This document shows, in pieces, positions 8,467-15,488 of a stretch of DNA of 51,411 nt (its first letter is position 1; each line of letters opens with the position of its first letter). Both the position numbers and the translations under genes were made by a program. Below the pieces are notes generated by a model. The model was not told where the DNA came from, made no database searches, and saw only the letters and a list, made by a program, of their open reading frames with translations. Source of the DNA: JAQIBY01 sp051747965 (GTDB lineage Bacteria; Bacteroidota; Bacteroidia; Bacteroidales; ML635J-15); contig JBNJGS010000015.1 in NCBI GenBank assembly GCA_051747965.1, positions 1-51,411 of the forward strand, in the 5' to 3' direction.

Positions 8467-9354
8467 ATGGCAAGAAAAAACAAAGAGCGAAAAATTTTCA
8501 AAGGCAGAATCAGAGGTGCAGTAATCACCACGGTACTGAGCATGACCCTGGTTTTGTTTTTACTCGGCATAGTGGGCTACCTGCTGCTCAACGCCCAGCG
8601 CTTATCTGAGCATGTGAAGGAAAATATCAGCCTAAGTGTCAGGCTCAAAGACGAGGCCAGGGATCCGGAAGTCATTGCCTTTAAAAAGAAACTCGACAAG
8701 CTCAGTTTCGTCAGATATACTGAATTCATCTCGAAACAGGAAGCCGCCAAAGACCTGGAAGAAGACCTTGGTGAAGATTTCATTGACATTCTGGACTACA
8801 ATCCACTGTGGGGCACAATTGATGTCTACCTGCAATCCGAATATGCCAATCCTGATTCTGTGCAGATGATTGAAAGCCGGCTGATGGAGTATGACAATCT
8901 TGTAAAAGAGGTAAGCTATCAGAAAGACCTGCTATATGCGGTGAACAATAATATCCGAAACATCAGCCTGGTTTTTTTGGGTTTTGCCGCACTCCTGCTG
9001 TTGATTTCTTTTGCCCTGATTAACAATACCATCAGGCTAATGGTTTATTCACGAAGGTTTTTGATCAGAACCATGCAGCTTGTCGGTGCATCAAAAGCCT
9101 TTATCCGAAGGCCGTTTATCTGGCGTGGCATTTCCGAAGGAATAATTTCCGCCCTGCTTGCGAGCGGACTGCTGGTGGCACTTATCAATCTGATGCACAA
9201 GGAGTTCTCTGACATCATCAGCATCAGTGAAATCCGGGTTATGATACCGCTTTTTGCCATTGTATTAGGTTTGGGAATAATAATTTCGTATATTTCGACG
9301 CTTTTATCAGTCAATAAATATCTGAGAATAAAACCGGAAAATTTGTATTACTAA
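8467..9354 (+). CDS. ftsX: Cell division permease FtsX
   Basis: This 295-residue inner-membrane protein has the FtsX layout. A basic N-terminus (RKNKERKIFKGRIRGA) leads into TM1 at about 18-42, then a large extracytoplasmic loop (about 43-160, with the NPLWGTIDVYL motif), TM2 near 165-187, a cytoplasmic loop with IRTMQLVGASKAFIRRPF, TM3 near 210-240 and TM4 near 260-283. FtsX pairs with the ATPase FtsE to control peptidoglycan hydrolases at the division site. No ftsE lies in the window, so it must be elsewhere. The stop codon overlaps the start of the DUF3098 gene by one base (TAATG), suggesting translational coupling. The order ftsX-DUF3098-uppP-truB-queA is, from memory, common in Bacteroidota. 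Confidence 0.92.
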   Translation: MARKNKERKIFKGRIRGAVITTVLSMTLVLFLLGIVGYLLLNAQRLSEHVKENISLSVRLKDEARDPEVIAFKKKLDKLSFVRYTEFISKQEAAKDLEEDLGEDFIDILDYNPLWGTIDVYLQSEYANPDSVQMIESRLMEYDNLVKEVSYQKDLLYAVNNNIRNISLVFLGFAALLLLISFALINNTIRLMVYSRRFLIRTMQLVGASKAFIRRPFIWRGISEGIISALLASGLLVALINLMHKEFSDIISISEIRVMIPLFAIVLGLGIIISYISTLLSVNKYLRIKPENLYY

Positions 9355-9632
9355 TGGCAAAAAAAGGACAAAAAAACACAAACGAGGACAAAAATATATT
9401 TGCACTGGATAAGTCAAATTATATCCTGATGGCAATAGGATTTGCAATCATCATTATTGGGTTTATACTCATGTCCGGAGGCCGCAATAACGACCCGAAT
9501 GTTTTTAATGAAGCAATGTTCAGCACAAGACGACTGACCATTGCTCCGATCACAATACTTATCGGATTTATTGTGGAGTTTTATGCCATCTTTAAAACAC
9601 CCAAATCACCTGAAGAAAAATCCGCTAACTAG
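9354..9632 (+). CDS. DUF3098 small membrane protein
   Basis: This 92-residue protein has a polar Lys/Asn-rich N-terminus. TM1 (YILMAIGFAIIIIGFILMSGG) is followed by a short loop with NDPNVFNEAMFSTRR, TM2 (TIAPITILIGFIVEFYAIF) and a charged tail. The D-P-x-V-F-N-E-x-x-F-S-x-R-R segment between the two helices is the family signature. It overlaps the ftsX stop by one base and precedes uppP by 15 bp. The function is unknown. Its constant position between ftsX and uppP suggests a role in division or envelope assembly, but that is inference. Confidence 0.85.
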   Translation: MAKKGQKNTNEDKNIFALDKSNYILMAIGFAIIIIGFILMSGGRNNDPNVFNEAMFSTRRLTIAPITILIGFIVEFYAIFKTPKSPEEKSAN

Positions 9633-9647
9633 TATCAGTAATTTCTT

Positions 9648-10433
9648 ATGGAGTGGTTTGAAGCACTGATCCTGGGTATCATACAGGGTCTGACAGAGTT
9701 TTTGCCCGTGAGCAGCTCCGGGCATCTCGAAATCGGCAAAGCCCTGTTTGGGATTAAGGGAGAAGAAAATATTTATTTCACCATAGTTGTCCATGGCGCT
9801 ACCGTACTCAGTACCATTGTCGTATTGTGGCAGGAAGTAAAACGCCTTATCACCGGCAGCTTACAATTCAGGTATAACGATGAGACCAAAACGGTACTGA
9901 AAATTCTGGTATCCATGATCCCCGTCGGCATTGTCGGTGTATTTTTCAAAGATGATATCAAGCAGTTTTTCAGCGGAGATAACATGCCGTTCGTTGGAAG
10001 CATGCTGCTTGTTACTGCCGTGCTTTTGGCATTCACACATGTTTTTAACAGCAGGGCAAAAAAGATCTCGTACAGCAACGCTTTTGTGATTGGAATTGCT
10101 CAGGCACTGGCTGTACTTCCGGGCATCAGCAGATCGGGTGCAACCATATCCACAGGCCTGATTCTTGGCAATAAAAAGGCTGAAGTTGCCAAATTTTCTT
10201 TCCTGATGGTTTTGATTCCCATCATTGGTGAGAACCTGCTGAATATTTTCACGGGAGAACTCAGCAGCGCAAGTGGAATGCCTGCCATGCCTCTGATTAT
10301 CGGATTTATTGCCGCATTTACATCAGGATATTTTGCCTGCAAATGGATGTTGTCAATTGTCAAAAAAGGAAAACTCATCTGGTTTGCCCTCTATTGCGCC
10401 GTCATTGGTGGTATATTAATTTTATTCATGTAA
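9648..10433 (+). CDS. uppP: Undecaprenyl-diphosphatase UppP (BacA type)
   Basis: This 261-residue polytopic membrane enzyme dephosphorylates undecaprenyl diphosphate, recycling the lipid carrier for peptidoglycan and O-antigen synthesis. The two family motifs are present: QGLTEFLPVSSSGH (residues 13-26), where the first acidic position of the (E/Q)xxxE pair is Gln, and PGISRSGATI around residue 157-166, carrying the catalytic Arg. Length is close to the usual 265-275. It starts 15 bp after the DUF3098 gene and its TAA is followed immediately by the truB ATG, so it belongs to the same operon. Several in-frame hydrophobic segments agree with 7-8 helices. Confidence 0.95.
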   Translation: MEWFEALILGIIQGLTEFLPVSSSGHLEIGKALFGIKGEENIYFTIVVHGATVLSTIVVLWQEVKRLITGSLQFRYNDETKTVLKILVSMIPVGIVGVFFKDDIKQFFSGDNMPFVGSMLLVTAVLLAFTHVFNSRAKKISYSNAFVIGIAQALAVLPGISRSGATISTGLILGNKKAEVAKFSFLMVLIPIIGENLLNIFTGELSSASGMPAMPLIIGFIAAFTSGYFACKWMLSIVKKGKLIWFALYCAVIGGILILFM

Positions 10434-11138
10434 ATGGAATTATTCAGTGAACATACCCGGGATTTCCAGGCTGGCGTGTTGATCCCTGTCAACAAGCCAC
10501 TGGACTGGACATCCTTTGATGTGGTAAATAAAATCAAATACCTGTTAAAATACCAGCGCAATATCCCCAAAATCAAAATCGGGCATGCCGGTACCCTGGA
10601 CCCACGGGCAACAGGTTTATTACTCATCTGTACAGGCAAAGCAACCAAACAAATTGAAAGCCTGCAGGATATGCCAAAAACCTATCTCGCGACGCTTCGT
10701 CTTGGGGCTACAACACCATCTTTTGACAGCGAAACAGAAATCAATCAGAAATTCCCTTACGAGCATATCTCTCAGGAAGCACTGCAAAATAGTCTGAAAT
10801 CATTTACCGGCCATATTGCACAAACCCCACCGGACTACTCCGCTTTGCATGTCAATGGCACACGTGCATACAAAATGGCAAGAAAAGGAGAAAAAACAAA
10901 TCTCAAAGAACGGCAGGTTACAATTGACAATATTGAACTTTTGAAATTCGATAAACCTTTTGTTCGCATTTCTGTTACCTGTCACAAAGGCACTTATATA
11001 CGTGCACTGGCCAATGATATCGGCAAAGTGCTGGACTCTGGTGCCTATCTTGAAGAATTGACCAGAACACAAATCGGAAATTATCGTCTTGAAAAAGCTT
11101 ATGATCTGGAAATAATCGAAAAATTACTAAAAAAATGA
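10434..11138 (+). CDS. truB: tRNA pseudouridine-55 synthase TruB
   Basis: This 234-residue enzyme isomerises U55 in the T-loop of tRNA. Motifs in order: GVLIPVNKPLDWTSFD, the catalytic loop HAGTLDPRATG with Asp56 as nucleophile, LGATTPSFDSE, QTPPDYSALHVNG and GTYIRALANDIG. It is shorter than E. coli TruB (314 residues) and lacks most of the C-terminal PUA extension, as is usual for Bacteroidota homologues. Its ATG abuts the uppP stop codon without a gap, so translation may depend on uppP. A 95-bp spacer follows before queA. Confidence 0.95.
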   Translation: MELFSEHTRDFQAGVLIPVNKPLDWTSFDVVNKIKYLLKYQRNIPKIKIGHAGTLDPRATGLLLICTGKATKQIESLQDMPKTYLATLRLGATTPSFDSETEINQKFPYEHISQEALQNSLKSFTGHIAQTPPDYSALHVNGTRAYKMARKGEKTNLKERQVTIDNIELLKFDKPFVRISVTCHKGTYIRALANDIGKVLDSGAYLEELTRTQIGNYRLEKAYDLEIIEKLLKK

Positions 11139-11233
11139 AACCTTTTTACAATTTATCTGTATAAGCAGAAGTTTATGTTTAAGTAAAAGGAGTTCAACAT
11201 ATTGGTATCAAAACTTAACAGGAAGTTGTTTTT

Positions 11234-12283
11234 ATGAAATTATCACAATTCAAGTATAACCTGCCGGAAGAACTGATCGCTTTGCATCCGGCAAAAAACA
11301 GAGACGAATCAAGGCTCATGGTTTTACACCGTGAAAGTGGCAAAATTGAACACAGGGTTTTTAAAGATGTAAAAGAATATTTCTCAGACAGAGACACCAT
11401 GGTATTCAACGATACCAAAGTTTTTCCGGCCAGATTATACGGAAACAAGGAGAAAACAGGTGCCCAGATTGAAGTGTTTTTACTCAGAGAACTTAACCGG
11501 GAGCAGCGCCTGTGGGATGTTTTGGTTGATCCCGCACGGAAAATCCGCATTGGCAACAAACTTTTTTTCGGGGAAAATGAAGGCCTGGTTGCTGAAGTCA
11601 TTGACAATACAACATCCCGGGGAAGAACATTGAGATTTCTCTATGACGGACCCTACGAGGAATTTAAACAAACCCTGTACAGCCTGGGAGAAACACCATT
11701 GCCCAAATTTATCAACCGGGCGGTTGAAACCGATGATAAAGAAAGATATCAAACCATATTTGCACAAAAAGAAGGCGCTGTTGCAGCTCCCACTGCAGGC
11801 ATGCATTTCAGTCGCGAACTGATGAAAAGACTGGAAATCATTGGCGTGAATTTTGGCTTCATTACATTACACGTAGGCCTGGGGAATTTCCGGGGCGTTG
11901 ATGTAGAAGATCTCACCAAACATAAAATGGACAGCGAAGAAATTGTTATCCCACAGGAAACTGTGGATATGGTGAACAAAGCAAAAGAACAAAAACGTCA
12001 GGTTTGTGCTGTGGGAACCACTGTACTCAGAACCCTGGAAAGCAGCAAATCCACCATGGGCATGCTGAAACCATACGAGGGATGGACCAACCTGTTCATA
12101 TTTCCACCTTACGAGGTGCAGATACCAACAAGCATGATTACCAATTTCCACCTGCCAAAATCCACCCTGATGATGATGGTTTCGGCATTTGCAGGTTATG
12201 AAAACCTCATGCACGCCTATAAAGTGGCCATAGAGGAAAAATACAGATTCGGAACATACGGCGACGCGATGTTAATCATATAA
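11234..12283 (+). CDS. queA: S-adenosylmethionine:tRNA ribosyltransferase-isomerase QueA
   Basis: This 349-residue cytoplasmic enzyme transfers the ribose of SAM to 7-aminomethyl-7-deazaguanine in tRNA to form epoxyqueuosine. Recognisable segments are the start LSQFKYNLPEELIALHP, VFNDTKVFPARLYG, GAVAAPTAGMHF, FITLHVGLGNFRGV, AVGTTVLRTLES and TSMITNFHLPKSTLMMMVSAFAG. Length matches the family (about 340-356). It is separated from truB by 95 bp with no clear promoter seen, and from prfB by 15 bp. No other queuosine genes are in the window. Confidence 0.95.
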   Translation: MKLSQFKYNLPEELIALHPAKNRDESRLMVLHRESGKIEHRVFKDVKEYFSDRDTMVFNDTKVFPARLYGNKEKTGAQIEVFLLRELNREQRLWDVLVDPARKIRIGNKLFFGENEGLVAEVIDNTTSRGRTLRFLYDGPYEEFKQTLYSLGETPLPKFINRAVETDDKERYQTIFAQKEGAVAAPTAGMHFSRELMKRLEIIGVNFGFITLHVGLGNFRGVDVEDLTKHKMDSEEIVIPQETVDMVNKAKEQKRQVCAVGTTVLRTLESSKSTMGMLKPYEGWTNLFIFPPYEVQIPTSMITNFHLPKSTLMMMVSAFAGYENLMHAYKVAIEEKYRFGTYGDAMLII

Positions 12284-12298
12284 AATCAAAGTTTCATT

Positions 12299-13391
12299 AT
12301 GGTGAGTACCGATCAGCTTAAAGAGCTTCAGGATAGACTGGAAGCCCTGAGGGGGTATCTTTGACATAGATGCCCGTATTGAAAAAGTCAAAACATTGGA
12401 AAAAGAAAGCCAGGCACCTGATTTCTGGGACAATCCTGATGAAGCCCAGAAGCTTCTCAGAACAATTGCATCAGAAAAACAGTGGATCAAAGCTTATGAT
12501 GATGTAAAAACCCAACTGGAAGATCTTGAAGTGCTGCTTGATTTTGCTGATGACGGAGAAGCAGGTGAAAATGAGGTGGAAAATACATACCTGAAAGCCA
12601 CCGAAGCCATGGAAAACCTTGAGCTTAAAAACATGCTCCGCAATGATGAAGACAGCATGGATGCAGTGATGACAATCAATGCAGGAGCAGGTGGCACGGA
12701 AAGCAATGACTGGGCCGAAATGCTCATGCGCATGTATCTGCGCTGGGGCGAACGCAACAACTATAGCATTAAGCAAATCCACATGACGGAAGGTGATCAG
12801 GCCGGTATCAAGTCTGTTACACTGGAATTCACTGGTGAGTTTGCCTACGGATATCTCAAATCCGAAAATGGTGTGCACCGGCTCGTAAGACTGTCTCCTT
12901 TTGACTCAGCTCATAAACGCCATACCTCCTTTGCCTCTGTTTTTGTGTATCCACTTGTGGACGAAAGCATCAACATCGAAATCAATCCGGGGGACATTGA
13001 ATGGGACACATTCCGAAGTAGCGGTGCCGGAGGACAGGGTGTAAACAAAATCGAAAGCGGCGTGAGACTGAATCACATTCCTACCGGCATTTCCATTGAA
13101 AATACGGAAACACGATCACAGCCAAAAAACAAACAAAATGCCATGCGCCTGCTCAAATCTCAACTGTATGAACTGGAGTTGAGAAAACAAATGGAAGACA
13201 AAAGCAAGCTGGAAGAAGGCAAGAAAAAAATCGAATGGGGTTCACAAATCCGCTCCTATGTGATGCATCCATACAAAATGGTGAAAGACCTGCGCACAAA
13301 CCATGAAACCGGTAACGTGCAGGCTGTAATGGATGGTGATCTTAATCCATTTATCAAAGCATACCTGATGGAGTTTGGCGGAAAATTGTAA
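12299..13391 (+). CDS. prfB: Peptide chain release factor 2 (programmed +1 frameshift)
   Basis: The first ORF starts at ATG 12299 and reads 21 codons to an in-frame TGA at 12362-12364. Skipping T12362 joins it to the long downstream frame (12363-13391) and gives a 363-residue RF2. RF2 recognises UGA and UAA. The stop-recognition loop SPF is present in RLSPFDSAHKRHTS, and the peptidyl-hydrolysis motif GGQ in GAGGQGVNK. The frameshift makes RF2 control its own synthesis: when RF2 is scarce the ribosome stalls at UGA and shifts +1. A caller that ignores this would start the gene at a false internal ATG (12396) and lose the N-terminal 33 residues. It lies 15 bp after queA. Confidence 0.95.
12350..12365 (+). 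promoter_or_regulatory. Programmed +1 frameshift site of prfB
   Basis: The sequence AGGGGGTATCTTTGAC combines an internal Shine-Dalgarno-like AGGGGG, a 3-nt spacer, the slippery codon CTT and the stop TGA followed by C, a poor termination context. It equals the classical site in E. coli prfB. It requires a ribosome with functional anti-SD contact, which is notable in a phylum that otherwise seldom uses Shine-Dalgarno sequences. Confidence 0.93.
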
Positions 13392-13430
13392 GCCTGAAAC
13401 AAATTCAAATAAATCAATCAGTTTTGTTTA

Positions 13431-14324
13431 TCATGAATGTTTCACGCTCTCATCCGGACATTCTGAATATTCGTACTGCACTGTCAGGTGGGTTATATTG
13501 AATTCGTTTTTCAAACGCTCACTCAGTAAGTTTGTTATATGCTCTGTATCAGAAACTGCCATATCGCTGCACAACTGAATGTGGCACTCCAGAAATAAAC
13601 GGTCATCATCCAGTGTCCAGGCATGCATATGATGTACATTGCATATCTCATCATGGGCTTCTATGCTTGCTGAAACCGCTTCTAAATTCAGTCCGGCAGG
13701 TGTTGACTGCATCAGGATATCAAAGCTGTGACGAAGAATTTTTACCGTATGGAAGATAATGTAAAGGCCTACCCCCACGGTGATAACAGGGTCAATCCAG
13801 TACATTTCCCAGACCACTATGGCAATACCGCCAAAAATCACAGCCACAGAAGAAAGCGTATCTCCCATCAGGTGGAGGTAAGCAGCCTTTATGTTTATGT
13901 TTCTGCCTTTATGCGGATTCAGAATAAAAACAGAAACAAGATTAGCCAGGAGCCCGATACCCGCAACAATAAGCATGAGGGGTCCTTTCACCGGTTCCGG
14001 GTCAACGAATCGTTGTGCAGCCTCAACAAAAAGCACTACGGATATCACAACCAATACGGCTGCATTCACAAAAGCAGCTATGATTTCAATCCGCTTATAA
14101 CCAAAAGTTTTTCGTTCGTTTGCATCCCGTTTTCCGATTCTTCCGGCCAGCCAGGCCACAAAGACAGCAACTGCATCACCAAAGTTATGCAATGCATCAG
14201 ACATTAAAGCCAGGGAATTGGACATCAATCCGCCCACCACCTGTGCTGCGGTGATAACGAAATTCAACACAGTAGAAATCAGCAAGCCCCGCTGACCTTT
14301 TTCTTCCTGAGAATGCTTATGCAT
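13431..14324 (-). CDS. Cation diffusion facilitator (CDF) metal exporter
   Basis: This 297-residue protein starts at the ATG at 14324 (MHKHSQEEKG); the in-frame codon at 14333 is TTG. It has six predicted helices. The two halves of the CDF transport site are present: HNFGD in TM2 (SDALHNFGDAVAV) and HLMGD in TM5 (AYLHLMGDTLSS), both HxxxD, the pattern seen in zinc-type members. The C-terminal cytoplasmic domain carries His residues (VHHMHAWTLDDD, FLECHIQL) typical of the regulatory metal-binding fold. It exports divalent metal, most likely Zn, in exchange for protons. It is the last gene of the minus-strand metal cluster, 34 bp after the nitroreductase gene, and converges on prfB. Metal specificity is inferred from the HxxxD motifs. 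Confidence 0.9.
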   Translation of the reverse strand: MHKHSQEEKGQRGLLISTVLNFVITAAQVVGGLMSNSLALMSDALHNFGDAVAVFVAWLAGRIGKRDANERKTFGYKRIEIIAAFVNAAVLVVISVVLFVEAAQRFVDPEPVKGPLMLIVAGIGLLANLVSVFILNPHKGRNINIKAAYLHLMGDTLSSVAVIFGGIAIVVWEMYWIDPVITVGVGLYIIFHTVKILRHSFDILMQSTPAGLNLEAVSASIEAHDEICNVHHMHAWTLDDDRLFLECHIQLCSDMAVSDTEHITNLLSERLKNEFNITHLTVQYEYSECPDESVKHS

Positions 14325-14358
14325 ATCAGCCAAACAGTCTACAGCTTAAATTGTTGTT

Positions 14359-14994
14359 TTATTTTGCGGGAAATCCAACTGTCTGGCACAGGATAACATC
14401 CCTGAAATCCTCCAGTTGCATGGTTTTGTGCAGCTTTTCACGATCGAACCAGCCTCTCACAACCGTTGCAAGACCCTCAGATGCACAATACAAATACACA
14501 TTTTGTGACATAAAGCCGGCATTGGTACCTGATGTACTTCTGTAATCATCGGCTGTTACATCCTCACCTGCTTTGCGATAATCCGCCACAAATATCAGAT
14601 TCACTGCGGCATCATCCACAAAATCCTGACCTCCGGTAATGGCTCTGATGTCTTTATCGAAAACCTTTTTCAGAGCATGCTTTTCCGGTAAATACAAGAA
14701 CAAACCCTCTGCAGTGCTCATGTAAACTTCCATTTCCTGCTTATTTCGGGAGCTGGGTGCTGTATGTTTGCCATTTTCGCGATTGATACCCCAGGCAGCC
14801 CATAAAAGATCAGATACCTGCTGGTCGCTAAGCATTTTGTCATCATATTCCCGTGATGACTGACGCTTGTCCAGCGCTTCCATCAGGGGCATTCCACCGG
14901 TTCTGTCCGGCTCGGGCAATTCGGTAATCTCTGATTTCTGAGCCATCATCATCACTGGCAAAATCACAAATAAACTTAAAGCTAAATAACGCAT
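14359..14994 (-). CDS. Secreted SagB-type nitroreductase family protein
   Basis: This is a 211-residue protein. A signal peptide (MRYLALSLFVILPVMMMAQ) is followed by a nitroreductase/SagB fold: EALDKRQSSREYDDKMLSDQ (the usual R-x-S-x-R FMN-binding start), LLWAAWGINR, TAPSSRNKQ, and near the C-terminus DVILCQTVGFPAK (family form GYP). It should bind FMN and reduce small molecules with NAD(P)H, but an exported form raises the question of what reductant it uses. It lies in the metal cluster between the HMA protein and the CDF exporter. An unusually strong ribosome binding site precedes it (see 15000-15008), just after a terminator-like hairpin. The substrate is unknown. Confidence 0.85.
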   Translation of the reverse strand: MRYLALSLFVILPVMMMAQKSEITELPEPDRTGGMPLMEALDKRQSSREYDDKMLSDQQVSDLLWAAWGINRENGKHTAPSSRNKQEMEVYMSTAEGLFLYLPEKHALKKVFDKDIRAITGGQDFVDDAAVNLIFVADYRKAGEDVTADDYRSTSGTNAGFMSQNVYLYCASEGLATVVRGWFDREKLHKTMQLEDFRDVILCQTVGFPAK

Positions 14995-14999
14995 AAAAT

Positions 15000-15008
15000 C
15001 CTCCTTTT
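15000..15008 (-). promoter_or_regulatory. Strong Shine-Dalgarno of the nitroreductase gene
   Basis: On the minus strand AAAAGGAGG stands 5 nt before the ATG at 14994. This near-perfect Shine-Dalgarno sequence is unusual for Bacteroidota, where most leaders in this window show none. It directly follows the U tract of the hairpin at 15009-15050, so the two elements form one leader. Confidence 0.7.
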
Positions 15009-15050
15009 AAAAAAAAAACACACACCCACCGGAAAATCTCCGGTGGGTGT
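15009..15050 (-). terminator. Intrinsic terminator or attenuator between HMA and nitroreductase genes
   Basis: A perfect 12-bp stem (15022-15033 with 15039-15050, core CCCACCGGA/TCCGGTGGG) has a 5-nt loop. On the minus strand it is followed by GTG and ten consecutive T residues. This is a textbook Rho-independent terminator for the HMA gene 13 bp upstream. It lies inside what is otherwise a same-strand gene run, so it probably sets a lower level of read-through into the nitroreductase and CDF genes. A candidate -7 box (TAAATTTG, complement 15059-15066) lies just before it. Confidence 0.85.
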
Positions 15051-15063
15051 AATATAAGCAAAT

Positions 15064-15459
15064 TTATTTATCTTTTGCGGCACCACAAGGTGTGCTTTTT
15101 CCTGCACAACCGGCTGCCTTAGCTCCGGGGCATCCGGAGGCTTTCTTGTCAGATTTTGCTTTCTCCCCTTTAACAGCGGCTTTGTAACCAATTTCATCCA
15201 GTGAGGCAATCAGTTTTTTGCTGTCTGTTTTGTCGGTGCGGTATTTAATCCATACCTCATCTTTGACAAAATCAGCTTTAACATCTTTCACACCTTTGGT
15301 GAAAGCAAGCTGTTTTTTCACCTCGCCGGAACATTTGCCACAATCCATTTCTGTTTCCAGGATAAGCTCGCCGATATTATCAGCATCCTGAGCACTCAGG
15401 TTGGTGGTAATAAAAGCGAAGAAAACCATGCTTACTGTAATCATCATTACTTTTTTCAT
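15064..15459 (-). CDS. Secreted HMA-domain metal-binding protein with Cys-rich tail
   Basis: This is a 131-residue protein. A signal peptide (VMMITVSMVFFAFITTNLSA) is followed by a heavy-metal-associated ferredoxin-like domain with the metal motif MDCGKC (Cys40, Cys43), then KKQLAFTKGVKDVKADFVKDEVWI, the beta-alpha-beta pattern of CopZ/MerP-like proteins. After a Lys-rich linker the tail contains three more Cys in Gly/Ala-rich surroundings (SGCPGAK, AGCAGK, TPCGAA). It should bind a soft metal such as Cu, Ag or Hg, or possibly Zn, in the periplasm. It starts 29 bp after the TonB receptor gene and is followed by a strong terminator. Its role may be as metallochaperone, or as the recipient of metal imported by the receptor. 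Confidence 0.85.
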   Translation of the reverse strand: MKKVMMITVSMVFFAFITTNLSAQDADNIGELILETEMDCGKCSGEVKKQLAFTKGVKDVKADFVKDEVWIKYRTDKTDSKKLIASLDEIGYKAAVKGEKAKSDKKASGCPGAKAAGCAGKSTPCGAAKDK

Positions 15460-15488
15460 AACGTATTATTTTTTTAGTGAAACTTACA

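Noticed and set aside
12396..13391. prfB starting at the internal ATG 12396
   Set aside because: The upstream ATG at 12299 with a perfect frameshift site gives the complete RF2 N-terminus.
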